Assembly (NCBI RefSeq): GCF_900566085.1
Contig: NZ_UPHT01000006.1
Coordinates: forward strand, 1-62,167
DNA length: 62,167 bases
Source of the DNA: Mycobacterium attenuatum
Lineage (GTDB): Bacteria > Actinomycetota > Actinomycetes > Mycobacteriales > Mycobacteriaceae
Direction of reading: 5' to 3'
Position numbers and translations under genes: made by a program. The notes under the pieces are model-generated. The model made no database searches. It had not been told where the DNA came from and saw nothing but the letters and a program-made list of their open reading frames with translations. Of this stretch, positions 27,105-36,910 are shown in pieces (positions within the stretch are counted from its first letter, which is position 1; every line of letters starts with the position of its first letter).

Positions 27105-28337
27105 GTGAATGCACTAGTCGATTTCGCTCGGTTGTCGCCCGAAATCACCTCGGCCCGATTGCGTGCCGGTGCCGGTGCAGCGCCGCTGCGGGCCGCTGCG
27201 GTGGCCTGGAAGGGGCTGGCTCACGAGCTCAATGGCCACGCGCTCGCCTTCGGCTCGACCGTCTCCGCGCTGGTCGACGACGAATGGCGCGGTGCGGCAT
27301 CGGTGTCCATGGCGGCTGCGGCCGAGCCCTACCGGAAGTGGATTTGTGCTACCGCAGACCAGGCTGAGCATACCGCCGCGCAAGCTGATGCCGCGGCGGC
27401 TGCGTACGACGACGTGCTCACCCAAACGGTGCCGCCGTCGGTGATTCGGGCCAACCGGGTCCGCCGGCTTGCGCTGTCGGTGAGCAACCTGTTCGGCCAG
27501 AACACCCCGGCCATCGCCGTCCTTGACGCGCAGTATGGCGACATGTGGGCACAAAACGCCACCGCTATGTATAGCTATGCGGCCGCATCGGCCGAAGCCG
27601 CCACGCTTCCTCCCTTCATGTGGTTGCGACCCATCACCAACCCGGGCGGCTTGAGGCTGCGCTCCGCTGTCGTCGCCGAAGCCGTCGGCAACGCCGGCGC
27701 TGAGCACGGCATGCTCGCGCGCCTGACTTCCGCGCTGCCGGCTGCGCTGCGGGAATTCTCATCACCGGCGGCACACGCTGGGTCTTGCGCGCGGCGATCG
27801 CGCGCTGACGACCTGGTGAACGGGTCGGGGTGGCTCAAGAGGTTCTGGAACAACTGGGGCCCGGATGCCAATATCTGGAACACGATATTTTCCTCCGGCT
27901 TCTACATGCCGAGCAACACACTCGCGCCCTTTCTTGGCTTCCTCGGTGGTGAGGCCGCCGCTGATCACGCCGCCGACGCGATTGCAGATGCGGGCGTCAG
28001 CGGGGCTGCGGGCGAAATCGCCAGCCACTCCGAGAACCTGGCACGGTTGGGGGTCGTGGGCGCTAACGCCGACATGGTGTCGGCGACATTGGGCAGAGCG
28101 GCTTCGATCGGGCCGCTCTCGGTTCCACCGACCTGGACCGCGGTCGGGCCTGCAGCCGGGCAGGTGTCCTCGATGTCGGTCGCGACACCAATGACCACGC
28201 CGCCACCGGTCGAGTCCGGTCTACCGGAGATGCCGTTGGGTGGGGTGTTGACCGGCAGCGGCCAGGGTCCGGGACGTTCGTTGCCGCAATACGGATTCCG
28301 GCCCACGGTGGTGGCTCGTCCCCCCGCGGGTGGATAG
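27105..28337 (+). CDS. PPE family protein, SVP subfamily, probably iron-regulated
   Basis: Protein of 410 residues. The PPE domain (about 1-180) has SPE at residues 11-13 where most members have PPE, and the helix-turn WRG at 61-63 (WxG). The C-terminal part carries the SVP-subfamily block IGPLSVPPTW and a tail GVLTGSGQGPGRS..YGFRPTVV. There is no partner PE gene directly upstream; the neighbour is a convergent PE_PGRS. The near-consensus IdeR box upstream suggests induction at low iron, as known for some PPE genes of M. tuberculosis. No exact orthologue between fadE2 and pntAa exists in M. tuberculosis. Confidence 0.9.
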   Translation: MNALVDFARLSPEITSARLRAGAGAAPLRAAAVAWKGLAHELNGHALAFGSTVSALVDDEWRGAASVSMAAAAEPYRKWICATADQAEHTAAQADAAAAAYDDVLTQTVPPSVIRANRVRRLALSVSNLFGQNTPAIAVLDAQYGDMWAQNATAMYSYAAASAEAATLPPFMWLRPITNPGGLRLRSAVVAEAVGNAGAEHGMLARLTSALPAALREFSSPAAHAGSCARRSRADDLVNGSGWLKRFWNNWGPDANIWNTIFSSGFYMPSNTLAPFLGFLGGEAAADHAADAIADAGVSGAAGEIASHSENLARLGVVGANADMVSATLGRAASIGPLSVPPTWTAVGPAAGQVSSMSVATPMTTPPPVESGLPEMPLGGVLTGSGQGPGRSLPQYGFRPTVVARPPAGG

Positions 28338-28363
28338 CGCACGTCGTTGTGCGGCCGTCCGGC

Positions 28364-30247
28364 TCAGGGCGGCCCGTTCACTCCGTTGCGGCCGAACAGA
28401 GCTCCGCCGAAGCCGCCGTAGCCGCCTTGGCCGCCGGGGACTCCGGCCCCGCCGTTGCCGCCATTACCAATTAGCACGGCGGAACCCGCCGTTCCACCCA
28501 CGCCATCGAAGGCTGGGGGTGGGTCGGAACTGGTCCCGGCGTTGCCGCCGTTACCGCCGTTGCCAAAGAAGAACCCACCGTTGCCCCCCAAGCCGCCGTC
28601 GCCGCTGAAGAGGATCTGGCCGGTCCCCACGTCGCCGCCGTTTGCGCCGCTACCGCCATCCCCCCATAGTCGGGTAGACCCGCCGAAGCCGCCGTCCCCG
28701 CCGGAGCCCGCGAGTCCGTCAATGCCGATGGTGCCGGCGTTTCCGCCGTTCCCACCGGCGCCACCGTTCCCGCTGCGGCCGATCCAGGCATAGCCACCGT
28801 TGCCACCTTCGCCGCCGCGGCCACCCGAGCCGGCGGGGGAAACTGGACTGTTCGCATCGCCTCCGTCGCCGCCGATTCCGCCAGCTCCGCCGTTGCCGCC
28901 GTTGCCGAACAGCAAACCACCGTGGCCGCCATGTCCGCCCCACCCGCCGTCACCGCCGTTCGCGAATAGGTCGCCGCCGTCCCCGCCGTTGCCACCACCG
29001 CCGCCGAGACCTCCGCTGCCGAATAGTCCGGCGTTGCCGCCACGACCCCCGAAGCCGGCGGCGCCGCCGAAAGCGCCGGCAGAGCCAACCGGCCCCGGTA
29101 CGAAAGTTCCTCCGTTGCCGCCGGTCCCGCCGGCCCCGCCAGCCCCGAATAGCAGGCCACCGTCGCCGCCGCCACCACCAGTACCGCCGAATCCTCCTTC
29201 TCCGCCAAAGTCGGTCCCTGCCGTCCCATTACCTCCCGATGCACCTGCTCCACCGCTACCGCCGTGGCCGATCAATCCGGCGTGGCCGCCGTCGCCGCCG
29301 GCGCCGCCGTCGCCGCCGAATTCACCGGCGACCATGCCCGTTCCGGCTTGTCCGCCGATGCCGCCCGTGCCGCCGGTTCCGCCGGAGCCCAGCAGCCACC
29401 CGCCGTTGCCGCCATGACCCCCGTTGCCGCCGTCTTGGCCGGGCTGTAAGGCTAGCCCGGTGGCGCCGGCGCCACCTGCCCCGCCGTCGCCGCCGCGCCC
29501 GATCAGCAGCGCATCTCCGCCGGCCCCGCCGTGGCTTCCAAAGCCGCCGCCGGAGCCGCCGGCGCCACCGGTTCCACCGGAGCCGATCAGGCCGCTGGTG
29601 CCGCCCGCACCGCCGGCGCCGCCGTTGCCGCCGACGGCGGCGCCGCCGTGCCCGCCGTGCCCGCCGTTGCCCAGTAACCAGCCGCCATGCCCTCCGGTGC
29701 CGCCGGCAGCGCTGGGGCCGCCGCTGCCGCCGTCGCCGCCGTTTCCGATCAGTCCCGCCGCCCCGCCGGTGCCGCCCCGCTGCCCGGGGGTCGTTGGGGA
29801 GAATCCGTTGCCGCCGTTGCCGTACAACAAGCCGCCGGCCCCGCCGTTGGGGTGCGCGGCCGTGCCGTTTGCGCCGTTGCCGATCAGCGGGCGTCCCGTC
29901 AGCGCCTCGGTGGGGGCGTTGACCAGGCCCAGCAGCCCCGGTTGCAGGTTTTGCAGCGGTACGGCGTTGGCCGCCTCTGCTGTCGTGTATGCGCCGGCAG
30001 CGCCATTGAGGGCCGCGACGAACTGGTCATGCAATGCTGCCGTCTGGTGGCTCAGCGCCTGGTAAGCCTGCGCGTGCGACGAAAACAGGGCCGCCACCGC
30101 CGCCGACACCTCATCTGCGCCGGCGGCCAACACCTGGGTGGTAGGCGCTGCTGCTGTCGCAGTCGCCGCGCGCACCGCGGCACCTATGTGCTCCAAATCC
30201 GTTGCGGCCCAGGCTAAGGCATCGGGGATCGCAATGACATTCGGCAT
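28364..30247 (-). CDS. PE_PGRS family protein
   Basis: Protein of 627 residues. ATG 30247 ([21 protein letters not shown]) follows GGGAGGG and fits the PE consensus; the frame continues upstream without coding character. The PE domain runs to about residue 95 with YTTAE as secretion motif; a short linker ([11 protein letters not shown]) leads into a long domain of GGxGGx repeats with interspersed LFGxGGxGG blocks, ending in RNGVNGPP. Such proteins are exported to the cell surface. The repeat DNA is prone to recombination and length change. Its 3' end is 26 nt from the convergent PPE stop. Confidence 0.93.
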   Translation of the reverse strand: MPNVIAIPDALAWAATDLEHIGAAVRAATATAAAPTTQVLAAGADEVSAAVAALFSSHAQAYQALSHQTAALHDQFVAALNGAAGAYTTAEAANAVPLQNLQPGLLGLVNAPTEALTGRPLIGNGANGTAAHPNGGAGGLLYGNGGNGFSPTTPGQRGGTGGAAGLIGNGGDGGSGGPSAAGGTGGHGGWLLGNGGHGGHGGAAVGGNGGAGGAGGTSGLIGSGGTGGAGGSGGGFGSHGGAGGDALLIGRGGDGGAGGAGATGLALQPGQDGGNGGHGGNGGWLLGSGGTGGTGGIGGQAGTGMVAGEFGGDGGAGGDGGHAGLIGHGGSGGAGASGGNGTAGTDFGGEGGFGGTGGGGGDGGLLFGAGGAGGTGGNGGTFVPGPVGSAGAFGGAAGFGGRGGNAGLFGSGGLGGGGGNGGDGGDLFANGGDGGWGGHGGHGGLLFGNGGNGGAGGIGGDGGDANSPVSPAGSGGRGGEGGNGGYAWIGRSGNGGAGGNGGNAGTIGIDGLAGSGGDGGFGGSTRLWGDGGSGANGGDVGTGQILFSGDGGLGGNGGFFFGNGGNGGNAGTSSDPPPAFDGVGGTAGSAVLIGNGGNGGAGVPGGQGGYGGFGGALFGRNGVNGPP

Positions 30248-30384
30248 CGAACCGCCCTCCCGGTACCGGAGAGAAACGTCTGGAACCGTAATGTAACACC
30301 GCGCTGTCGGGCGCAGGGGGCTTCGAGCAGAGTGCCCGTGCACAGGTGCTTGCCGACCGTCGCAGCCGGGCCACGATGTAGTGC

Positions 30385-30846
30385 ATGACCGAGAGCCGCC
30401 CGCCATTTCCGCCGTTCACCGTCGAAACGGCAACCCAGAAGGTCCAGGCCGCTGAGGATGCCTGGAACACCCGGGACCCCCACCACGTCAGCCGTGCTTA
30501 CACCGTCGACTCACGCTGGCGAAACCGCGACGAACACCTCGTCGGCAGGGACCAGATCGTGGCGTTCCTGACCCGCAAGTGGCAGCGCGAACTCGACTAC
30601 GCACTGCGCAAGAGTTTGTGGGATTTCCACGACAACCGCATCGCGGTGCGGTTTCAGTACGAGAGCCGCGACCACACCGGGCAGTGGTACCGCAGCTACG
30701 GCAACGAGCTGTGGGAATTCACCCCGTCGGGGCTGATGGCGCGCCGTGAGGCCAGCATCAACGACGTGGCGATCACCGAATCCGAACGGCGCTACTTCGG
30801 TCCGCGCCCGGCTTCCGAACACGGGCTGGATATGCCGCTGTGGTGA
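30385..30846 (+). CDS. DUF1348/NTF2-like small protein
   Basis: Protein of 153 residues with the DUF1348 pattern: [66 protein letters not shown] and the C-terminal ERRYFGPRP. The fold is SnoaL/NTF2-like; the function is unknown. It is divergent from PE_PGRS with 137 nt between starts. Not present at this place in M. tuberculosis. An inverted repeat follows its stop. Confidence 0.88.
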   Translation: MTESRPPFPPFTVETATQKVQAAEDAWNTRDPHHVSRAYTVDSRWRNRDEHLVGRDQIVAFLTRKWQRELDYALRKSLWDFHDNRIAVRFQYESRDHTGQWYRSYGNELWEFTPSGLMARREASINDVAITESERRYFGPRPASEHGLDMPLW

Positions 30847-30857
30847 GGCTGTGCGTC

Positions 30858-30876
30858 ACACAACCGCACTTTGTGT
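30858..30876. terminator. Inverted repeat after the DUF1348 gene, possible terminator or operator
   Basis: ACACAA and TTGTGT are perfect arms around a 7-nt spacer, 11 nt after the stop codon. No T-run follows, and the stem is not G+C rich, so it may equally be a protein-binding site. Confidence 0.35.
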
Positions 30877-31045
30877 CGCCACAACAGCCCGGCGGCTACC
30901 GCATAGACGCCGACCAGCGAAGCATCAACCTGTGTGCTGAGGGTTGCCGTCGGTCAGGCCCGGACGGTCACAAATCGGTGGTGACCTCGGTACGCGTTAT
31001 GGTAGCCAGGCGCGCGGCCGAGCTAGCGGCAAATCCATCGCGCAG

Positions 31046-31084
31046 GAACGTACCAGAACGTACTAGGAAGTATGAGGAAAGTAG
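31046..31084 (+). repeat. Helically phased direct repeats upstream of pntAa
   Basis: Two exact copies of GAACGTAC (31046-31053, 31056-31063) are followed by two degenerate ones (GAAGTAT at 31067, GAAAGTAG at 31077), spaced 10-11 nt. The repeats end 11 nt before the pntAa start chosen here and include the likely ribosome site GAGGAAAG. Confidence 0.6.
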
Positions 31085-31095
31085 ATGTACGCGCC

Positions 31096-32205
31096 ATGAC
31101 AGATGCGCAGACCCACACCATCAGGGTAGGGGTGGTGGCCGAGTCGCGACCCGACGAGCGGCGTGTTGCGCTGGTACCCAAAGCAGTCGCCGCGCTGGTG
31201 AACAGCGGTGTGGCCGTTGTCGTCGAATCGGGTGCCGGTCACCGGGCGCTGCTACCCGATGAGCTCTACACCGACGCGGGCGCCACCGTCGGCGACGCGT
31301 GGGCTGCCGACGTGGTGGTCAAGGTAGCGCCACCGACGGCCGAGGAGGTCGGGCGGCTGCACAGCGGGCAAACCCTGATCGGGTTTTTGGCCCCGCGTAA
31401 CGCCGACAACTGCATCGGCGCGCTGGAGCAGGCCGGCGTGCAGGCCTTCGCCCTTGAGGCCATCCCCCGCATCTCGCGGGCGCAAGTCATGGATGCGCTG
31501 TCGTCGCAGGCCAATGTTGCCGGTTATAAGGCCGTGCTGCTCGCCGCCTCGGAGTCGACCCGGTTCTTCCCGATGCTGACCACCGCGGCGGGGACGGTGA
31601 AGCCGGCTACCGTGCTGGTGCTCGGTGTCGGCGTGGCCGGCCTGCAGGCGCTGGCGACGGCCAAACGGCTGGGGGCGCGCACCACTGGCTACGACGTGCG
31701 TCCCGAAGTGGCCGACCAGGTCCGATCTGTCGGGGCGCAATGGCTCGAGGTCGGCGTCACGGCTTCGGGGGAGGGCGGCTACGCCCGCGAGCTGACCGAC
31801 GAGGAACGCGCCCAGCAGCAGAAGGCGCTGGAAGAGGCGATCAGCGGCTTCGACGTCGTGATCACCACTGCGCTGGTACCGGGCAGGCCCGCGCCGCGGC
31901 TCGTGACCGCCGCCGCGGTGGAAGCCATGAAGCCCGGCAGTGTGGTGGTGGACCTGGCCGGTGAGACCGGCGGCAACTGCGAGTTGACCGAGCCCGGCAA
32001 GACGGTGGTCAAGCACGGCGTCACCATCGCCTCGCCGCTGAATCTGCCGGCGACCATGCCCGAGCACGCCAGTGAGCTTTACAGCAAGAACATCACGGCC
32101 CTGCTGGAGCTCCTGGTCAAGGACGGCAAGCTGGCTCCCGACTTCGACGACGAAGTCATCGCGGAATCGTGTGTGACCCGCGCACAGGACCGAGAGGACT
32201 CCTAA
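31096..32205 (+). CDS. pntAa: NAD(P) transhydrogenase alpha subunit, part 1
   Basis: Protein of 369 residues, the NAD-binding domain I of proton-translocating transhydrogenase. The N-terminal domain RVGVVAESRPDERRVALVPK is typical of the alanine dehydrogenase/PNT family; the NAD fold has VLVLGVGVAGLQALATAKRLGA near residues 172-193; DLAGETGGNCELTEPG follows. It transfers hydride between NADH and NADP+ on the cytoplasmic side. ATG 31096 gives a length close to the 366 residues of Rv0155; ATG 31072 is alternative. First gene of the operon pntAa-pntAb-pntB. Confidence 0.93.
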   Translation: MTDAQTHTIRVGVVAESRPDERRVALVPKAVAALVNSGVAVVVESGAGHRALLPDELYTDAGATVGDAWAADVVVKVAPPTAEEVGRLHSGQTLIGFLAPRNADNCIGALEQAGVQAFALEAIPRISRAQVMDALSSQANVAGYKAVLLAASESTRFFPMLTTAAGTVKPATVLVLGVGVAGLQALATAKRLGARTTGYDVRPEVADQVRSVGAQWLEVGVTASGEGGYARELTDEERAQQQKALEEAISGFDVVITTALVPGRPAPRLVTAAAVEAMKPGSVVVDLAGETGGNCELTEPGKTVVKHGVTIASPLNLPATMPEHASELYSKNITALLELLVKDGKLAPDFDDEVIAESCVTRAQDREDS

Positions 32206-32208
32206 AAG

Positions 32209-32547
32209 ATGTACGACCAACTATTGGAGAACCTGGCGATCCTGGTGCTGTCCGGGTTCGTGGGCTTCGCGGTGATCTCCAAAGTGCCCAACACGCTGCA
32301 CACCCCGCTGATGTCGGGAACCAACGCCATCCACGGGATCGTCGTGCTCGGTGCGCTGGTGGTGTTCGGGGAGGTCGAACACCCGTCGCTGGCCGTCCAG
32401 ATCATCCTGTTCGTCGCCGTGGTGTTCGGCACGCTCAACGTCATCGGCGGCTTCATCGTCACCGACCGGATGCTTGGCATGTTCAAGGGCAAGAAGCCGC
32501 AGGCCGCAATGAAAGCCGCGAAGAAAGAGGAGCCGGCAGCCAAATGA
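32209..32547 (+). CDS. pntAb: NAD(P) transhydrogenase alpha subunit, part 2 (membrane)
   Basis: Protein of 112 residues with three to four hydrophobic segments (LAILVLSGFVGFAVIS, HGIVVLGALVVFGEV, IILFVAVVFGTLNVIGG) and a Lys-rich tail. It forms part of the proton channel. ATG 32209 is 3 nt after the pntAa stop; its stop overlaps the pntB ATG (ATGA), so the three genes are translationally coupled. Matches Rv0156 (110 residues). Confidence 0.93.
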   Translation: MYDQLLENLAILVLSGFVGFAVISKVPNTLHTPLMSGTNAIHGIVVLGALVVFGEVEHPSLAVQIILFVAVVFGTLNVIGGFIVTDRMLGMFKGKKPQAAMKAAKKEEPAAK

Positions 32548-33968
32548 ACTACTTGGTGATCGGCCTCTACATCGTCTCGTTCTCCCTGTTCATCTACGGT
32601 CTGATGGGTCTGACCGGGCCCAAGACCGCGGTGCGCGGCAACCTCATTGCCGCGGTCGGCATGACCATCGCCGTGGCAGCCACCCTGGTCATGATCCGGC
32701 ACACCAGCCAATGGCCGCTGATCATCGCGGGCCTGGTCGTGGGAGTGGTCCTCGGCGTACCGCCGGCCCGTCTGACCAAGATGACCGCCATGCCGCAACT
32801 GGTGGCGTTCTTCAACGGCGTCGGTGGTGGAACGGTGGCGCTGATCGCGCTCGCCGAATTCATTGAAACCAGCGGCTTCTCGGCGTTCCAGCACGGCGAG
32901 TCGCCGACCGTGCACATCGTAGTGGCCTCGTTGTTCGCCGCCATCATCGGATCGATTTCGTTCTGGGGATCGATCATCGCGTTCGGCAAGCTGCAGGAGA
33001 TCATCTCCGGTCGTCCGATCGGACTCGGCAAGGCGCAGCAGCCGGTCAACCTGCTGCTGCTGGCCGGGGCCGTCGCGGCCGCGGTGGTGATCGGGCTGGA
33101 TGCCCATCCCGGCAGCGGTGGAGTGTCGCTGTGGTGGATGGTCGGCCTGCTGGCCGCCGCCGGCGTGCTGGGTCTGATGGTGGTGCTACCCATCGGCGGT
33201 GCCGACATGCCGGTGGTGATCTCAATGCTCAACGCCATGACCGGGCTGTCGGCCGCGGCGGCCGGATTGGCGCTGAACAACACCGCGATGATCGTGGCGG
33301 GCATGATCGTCGGCGCATCCGGCTCCATCCTGACCAACCTGATGGCCAAGGCCATGAACCGCTCGATCCCGGCAATCGTCGCGGGCGGTTTCGGTGGCGG
33401 CGGCGTGGCCCCCAGCGGCGACGGGGGCGGCGACAAGCACGTGAAGGCCACGTCGGCGGCCGACGCCGCTATTCAGATGGCCTACGCCAACCAGGTCATC
33501 GTCGTGCCCGGCTACGGCCTGGCCGTGGCGCAGGCGCAGCATGCCGTCAAGGACATGGCGTCGTTGCTCGAGGACAAGGGTGTGACGGTCAAATACGCCA
33601 TCCACCCGGTGGCCGGCCGCATGCCCGGGCACATGAATGTGCTGCTGGCCGAGGCCGAAGTCGACTACGACGCGATGAAGGACATGGACGACATCAACGA
33701 CGAGTTCGCCCGCACCGACGTCGCGATCGTCATCGGCGCCAACGACGTCACCAATCCGGCGGCCCGCAACGACGCGTCCAGCCCGATCTACGGCATGCCG
33801 ATCCTCAACGTGGACAAAGCCAAGTCGGTGATCGTGCTCAAGCGCTCGATGAACTCCGGGTTCGCCGGTATCGACAACCCGCTGTTCTACGCCGACGGCA
33901 CCACGATGCTGTTCGGCGATGCAAAGAAATCGGTCACCGAGGTCACCGAGGAGCTCAAGGCGCTGTAG
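32544..33968 (+). CDS. pntB: NAD(P) transhydrogenase beta subunit
   Basis: Protein of 474 residues. About nine membrane segments occupy residues 1-270; the C-terminal NADP-binding domain III follows (VIVVPGYGLAVAQAQHAVKDM, VKYAIHPVAGRMPGHMNVLLAEAEVDYD, DVAIVIGANDVTNPAA, VIVLKRSMNSGFAGIDNPLFY), all signature blocks of PntB. Completes the proton-coupled transhydrogenase that supplies NADPH. Matches Rv0157 (475 residues). Confidence 0.95.
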   Translation: MNYLVIGLYIVSFSLFIYGLMGLTGPKTAVRGNLIAAVGMTIAVAATLVMIRHTSQWPLIIAGLVVGVVLGVPPARLTKMTAMPQLVAFFNGVGGGTVALIALAEFIETSGFSAFQHGESPTVHIVVASLFAAIIGSISFWGSIIAFGKLQEIISGRPIGLGKAQQPVNLLLLAGAVAAAVVIGLDAHPGSGGVSLWWMVGLLAAAGVLGLMVVLPIGGADMPVVISMLNAMTGLSAAAAGLALNNTAMIVAGMIVGASGSILTNLMAKAMNRSIPAIVAGGFGGGGVAPSGDGGGDKHVKATSAADAAIQMAYANQVIVVPGYGLAVAQAQHAVKDMASLLEDKGVTVKYAIHPVAGRMPGHMNVLLAEAEVDYDAMKDMDDINDEFARTDVAIVIGANDVTNPAARNDASSPIYGMPILNVDKAKSVIVLKRSMNSGFAGIDNPLFYADGTTMLFGDAKKSVTEVTEELKAL

Positions 33969-34006
33969 CCCGGTACCCGGTCGGCTGATGCCGGCGGGCG
34001 GCTGTC

Positions 34007-35461
34007 TCACATGACAGGCGGAATCAATCGCGCTATGGACCCAACGGCGCCGCTGAGCAACGACAGCTCTGTCACACTCGACTGGCCGACGTTGAACACC
34101 AGACCGGGATTCGCCGACGGAACATAGGGATAGGTATCCGGCAGCGCGGACTGCGGTAACACGCCGATATCCACCAGCGTGGCTTGCGGGCCCTGCACTG
34201 CCCCGGTCGCCAGGTGCGAGATCACTGTGATCGGGTTGACGGGGGCGAACAGGCTGGCGGGGGTCGGCACATCCGCGTAGCCGTAGCCGTAGCCCAAATC
34301 GACCAATACCCGAAGGTCGGGCTGGATCAGGTCGGCCAGCGGCGGCCCGACAAACGGAATGTCGCGAAGGGGCTGCAGCAGCGGGAGGTCCTGGGTCAAG
34401 AACATGTAGTAATGGGTGTTGCCGTTGTAGCCCGGGGAAGTTGGCAATGGCACGGCATTCGCGACGTCGGCGGCAGTGACGGGATACGCGTTGTGGACCA
34501 ACTTGATGCCCATAAAGGCGTTGATGTCGGACAAGATATTGAGCGGGTATTGCGGGTTGTGGGCATAACCGTCGTATTGGCCGGTGTAGATGTGGGTCTG
34601 GTACGGAGAATTCGGTGGCGTCGCACCGTCGAACGACACATCCATGAACGGGATGTAAAGGCCGGTGTAACGCTCCAGAATGCCGCCGTTGGGATTGTTG
34701 ATATTGCCGATCATCATGAAAGCCAGCCGGCCGGGGTCTGGCTGTTGGGCAGGTGGTAGGGCCATCAGCGCGCGTATCTCATTGGTGGCTACCGCGGCGC
34801 TTTGCGAGTAGCCAAAAACGACCACGTCATGCCTATTTTCTAGTTCCGCGTTGATGCCGTTGTTCAGCAAAGTGACGCCCTGGGCGATGGACTGGTCGAG
34901 TGACAGATGCCCGATAAACGGCCACCACTGCTCGGGGGTGTATTGGGCGATCGGACTGTTGTGCCCGAAGATTGGCTGGATGTACGCGCTGTCAAGGGCC
35001 GCCAAGACAGGCGCAGTAAAGGTCGGATACCCGGTGCCGCCCATGATCAACGCCGTGACCGGGTTGCCGGACAGCATCACATTGGAAGTCGGCGCAATGA
35101 CGGCGCTGCTACGTCCGGTGTCACCCAGTCCGAGCAGCGCCTGGACCGGCGCGTCGAGTGCGCTCGACATGCCCGCAGCGTTGGCGGCCTCGGCCCGCGC
35201 GTAGGCGGCCCCGGCGGCGGCCAGCGCCTGGGTGAATTCGCTATGGAAGGCGCCGGCCTGGCTCAGCACGGTCTGACAATCGTTGGCGTATTCGCGAAAC
35301 AGCGCCGCAGCGGCGGCCGACACCTCATCGGCGGCCGCCGCCAGAACACGGGACGTTGGCCCCGCAGCGGCGGCACCGGCCGCGCTGATCACCGAACCGA
35401 TCCCGTCCACGTCGGCGGCCGCCGTCGCCAGCATCTCCGGGACCGCGGTCATCACGGGCAT
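34007..35461 (-). CDS. PE family protein with PE-PPE serine hydrolase domain (PE3/PE4 group)
   Basis: Protein of 484 residues starting MPVMTAVPEMLATAAADVDGI; AGGAG 7 nt upstream of 35461 fixes the start, although the frame continues to 35491. Secretion motif YARAE lies at residues 87-91, Ser219 in GYSQS, Asp in GQYDGYAHNPQYP. This second group shares the QYDG wording and lacks the long linker of PE1/PE2. It is convergent with pntB (38 nt gap). In M. tuberculosis the TetR gene Rv0158 lies next to pntB; here this PE copy lies between them. Probable exported esterase. Confidence 0.9.
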   Translation of the reverse strand: MPVMTAVPEMLATAAADVDGIGSVISAAGAAAAGPTSRVLAAAADEVSAAAAALFREYANDCQTVLSQAGAFHSEFTQALAAAGAAYARAEAANAAGMSSALDAPVQALLGLGDTGRSSAVIAPTSNVMLSGNPVTALIMGGTGYPTFTAPVLAALDSAYIQPIFGHNSPIAQYTPEQWWPFIGHLSLDQSIAQGVTLLNNGINAELENRHDVVVFGYSQSAAVATNEIRALMALPPAQQPDPGRLAFMMIGNINNPNGGILERYTGLYIPFMDVSFDGATPPNSPYQTHIYTGQYDGYAHNPQYPLNILSDINAFMGIKLVHNAYPVTAADVANAVPLPTSPGYNGNTHYYMFLTQDLPLLQPLRDIPFVGPPLADLIQPDLRVLVDLGYGYGYADVPTPASLFAPVNPITVISHLATGAVQGPQATLVDIGVLPQSALPDTYPYVPSANPGLVFNVGQSSVTELSLLSGAVGSIARLIPPVM

Positions 35462-35724
35462 CTCCGTCTCCTGTCCGACACCGAAGGCCAATACCCGTCA
35501 AACGGGACCGACCCCTCCTTAGCGCGGCCAGCCCAACAAAGGTCGCCCAGAGCCTAAAAGAAGTCTCGCCGGGACATCCGGCATTTTCGTCAATCCGGCT
35601 TCCGGCGGGCCAGATGCCCGCGATCGCGGCTGGTTGATCAGGCCATCGTTACCATCGGCCGATCGCCGGGGAGCACGTTCGGGCTCGTCCGCGGCAATGG
35701 TGGTGCTGTGTCCAAACGGAAGCC

Positions 35725-35850
35725 CTAAACGGGCGGATAGGCCGGCGGCGGGTATCCGTTGCCGTCTTCGACCCCGCGGATACCCCAGGTGAGGTAGCGG
35801 AAAAAGAACTCGATTTCGTCGCTTACGTCGTAGTCAGGGCTGGGATCCAT
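35725..35850 (-). CDS. Small acidic 41-residue protein
   Basis: ORF starting MDPSPDYDVSDEIEFFFRYL and ending in a Pro/Tyr tail (PPPAYPPV). GAGAGGTG stands 5-7 nt before ATG 35850, a good ribosome site. The sequence is ordered-looking and acidic, with an aromatic helix (EIEFFFRYLTWGIRG), and does not look like chance translation of G+C-rich DNA. It is divergent from the TetR gene with a dyad between them. I do not recognise the family; a small regulator or membrane-associated peptide is possible. Confidence 0.65.
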   Translation of the reverse strand: MDPSPDYDVSDEIEFFFRYLTWGIRGVEDGNGYPPPAYPPV

Positions 35851-35954
35851 TAGTGCACCTCTCGACTCGCTATCGACTCGCGACTTGGTCCCCCAGGAGT
35901 CTAGTCGGATCCGCGCCGGTGCGACAGGCGGCGCCGGCCCTGCCTAGACTGTCC

Positions 35955-35970
35955 AACCAGTTGATTGGTT
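35955..35970. promoter_or_regulatory. Inverted repeat AACCA-N6-TGGTT, candidate TetR operator
   Basis: Perfect 5-bp arms around GTTGAT, 54 nt upstream of the TetR start and 105 nt from the small-protein start. The location between divergent genes suits TetR autoregulation that also controls the small gene. Confidence 0.5.
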
Positions 35971-36023
35971 AGACCTTGATTCGGGGTGCCGAGCCCCGCG
36001 GGCAGCGACGATAGCGAGTACCG

Positions 36024-36659
36024 ATGCCACAAACGCCATCCGAGAACGGGCTTTCGCGCCGTGAGGAGTTGCTGGCCGTTGCCACCAAGCTGTTTGCTGC
36101 CCGCGGTTATCACGGCACCCGGATGGACGACGTCGCCGACGTGATCGGTCTGAACAAGGCGACGGTGTACCACTACTACGCCAGCAAGGCGCTGATCCTG
36201 TTCGACATCTACCGTCGAGCCGCCGAGGGCACGCTGGCCGCCGTGCACGACGACCCGTCCTGGACCGCGCGCGAAGCGCTTTACCAGTACACCGTGCGCC
36301 TGCTCACCGGCATCGCAAGCAATCCCGAACGGGCCGCGGTCTACTTTCAGGAGCAGCCCTACATCACCGAGTGGTTTACCAGCGAACAGGTCGCGGAGGT
36401 TCGCGAAAAGGAAGCCCAAGTCTACGAGCACGTCCACGGTCTCATCGACCGCGGCATTGCCAGTGGTGAGTTCTACGAATGCGACTCCCACGTGGTAGCC
36501 CTGGGCTACATCGGGATGACCCTGGGCAGCTATCGGTGGCTGCGGCCCAGTGGACGTCGCACCGCCAAGGAGATCGCGGCCGAATTCAGTACCGCGTTGC
36601 TGCGCGGGCTGATTCGCGACGAGTCGATCCGCAACAGTTCTCCGCTGGGCGGTGCTTAA
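36024..36659 (+). CDS. TetR family regulator (Rv0158-like)
   Basis: Protein of 211 residues. The helix-turn-helix covers about residues 11-57 (REELLAVATKLFAARGYHGT, VADVIGLNKATVYHYYASKALI). The C-terminal domain with ERAAVYFQEQPYITEWF resembles TetR_C regulators of fatty-acid or xenobiotic genes. Length matches Rv0158 (214 residues). In this genome it is embedded in an array of PE genes on the opposite strand. The dyad at 35955-35970 is its probable operator. Ligand unknown. Confidence 0.92.
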   Translation: MPQTPSENGLSRREELLAVATKLFAARGYHGTRMDDVADVIGLNKATVYHYYASKALILFDIYRRAAEGTLAAVHDDPSWTAREALYQYTVRLLTGIASNPERAAVYFQEQPYITEWFTSEQVAEVREKEAQVYEHVHGLIDRGIASGEFYECDSHVVALGYIGMTLGSYRWLRPSGRRTAKEIAAEFSTALLRGLIRDESIRNSSPLGGA

Positions 36660-36910
36660 CCGCATTGGCCCTGCTGATCGCCAACAGATCGGGAGCAGTG
36701 TGCACATACGACATCGCCGTTCCGCACGTCTTTCCCGGCGAGCATGGCCAGGCCAGCGTCAGCAGGTAGGCGCGAGCCGAGAGCTGCGCGCTGCGATTTC
36801 GCACACGCGGCGGGACCCCGCGGCCGTGCAATCATGCGACGCGGGCGCTTCTCACGGACCTATCGCGGCGCGGCGGTCGTACGGAGTTCTCGGCTCACGT
36901 TTGCGCCGCG

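Noticed and set aside
28800..30065. Plus-strand Pro-rich frames opposite PE_PGRS
   Set aside because: They are the complement of Gly-Gly repeats (GGC/GCC), a predictable shadow, not proline-rich genes.
28364..30247. PE_PGRS repeats as a possible CRISPR or satellite array
   Set aside because: Repeats are in-frame glycine codons without regular spacers.
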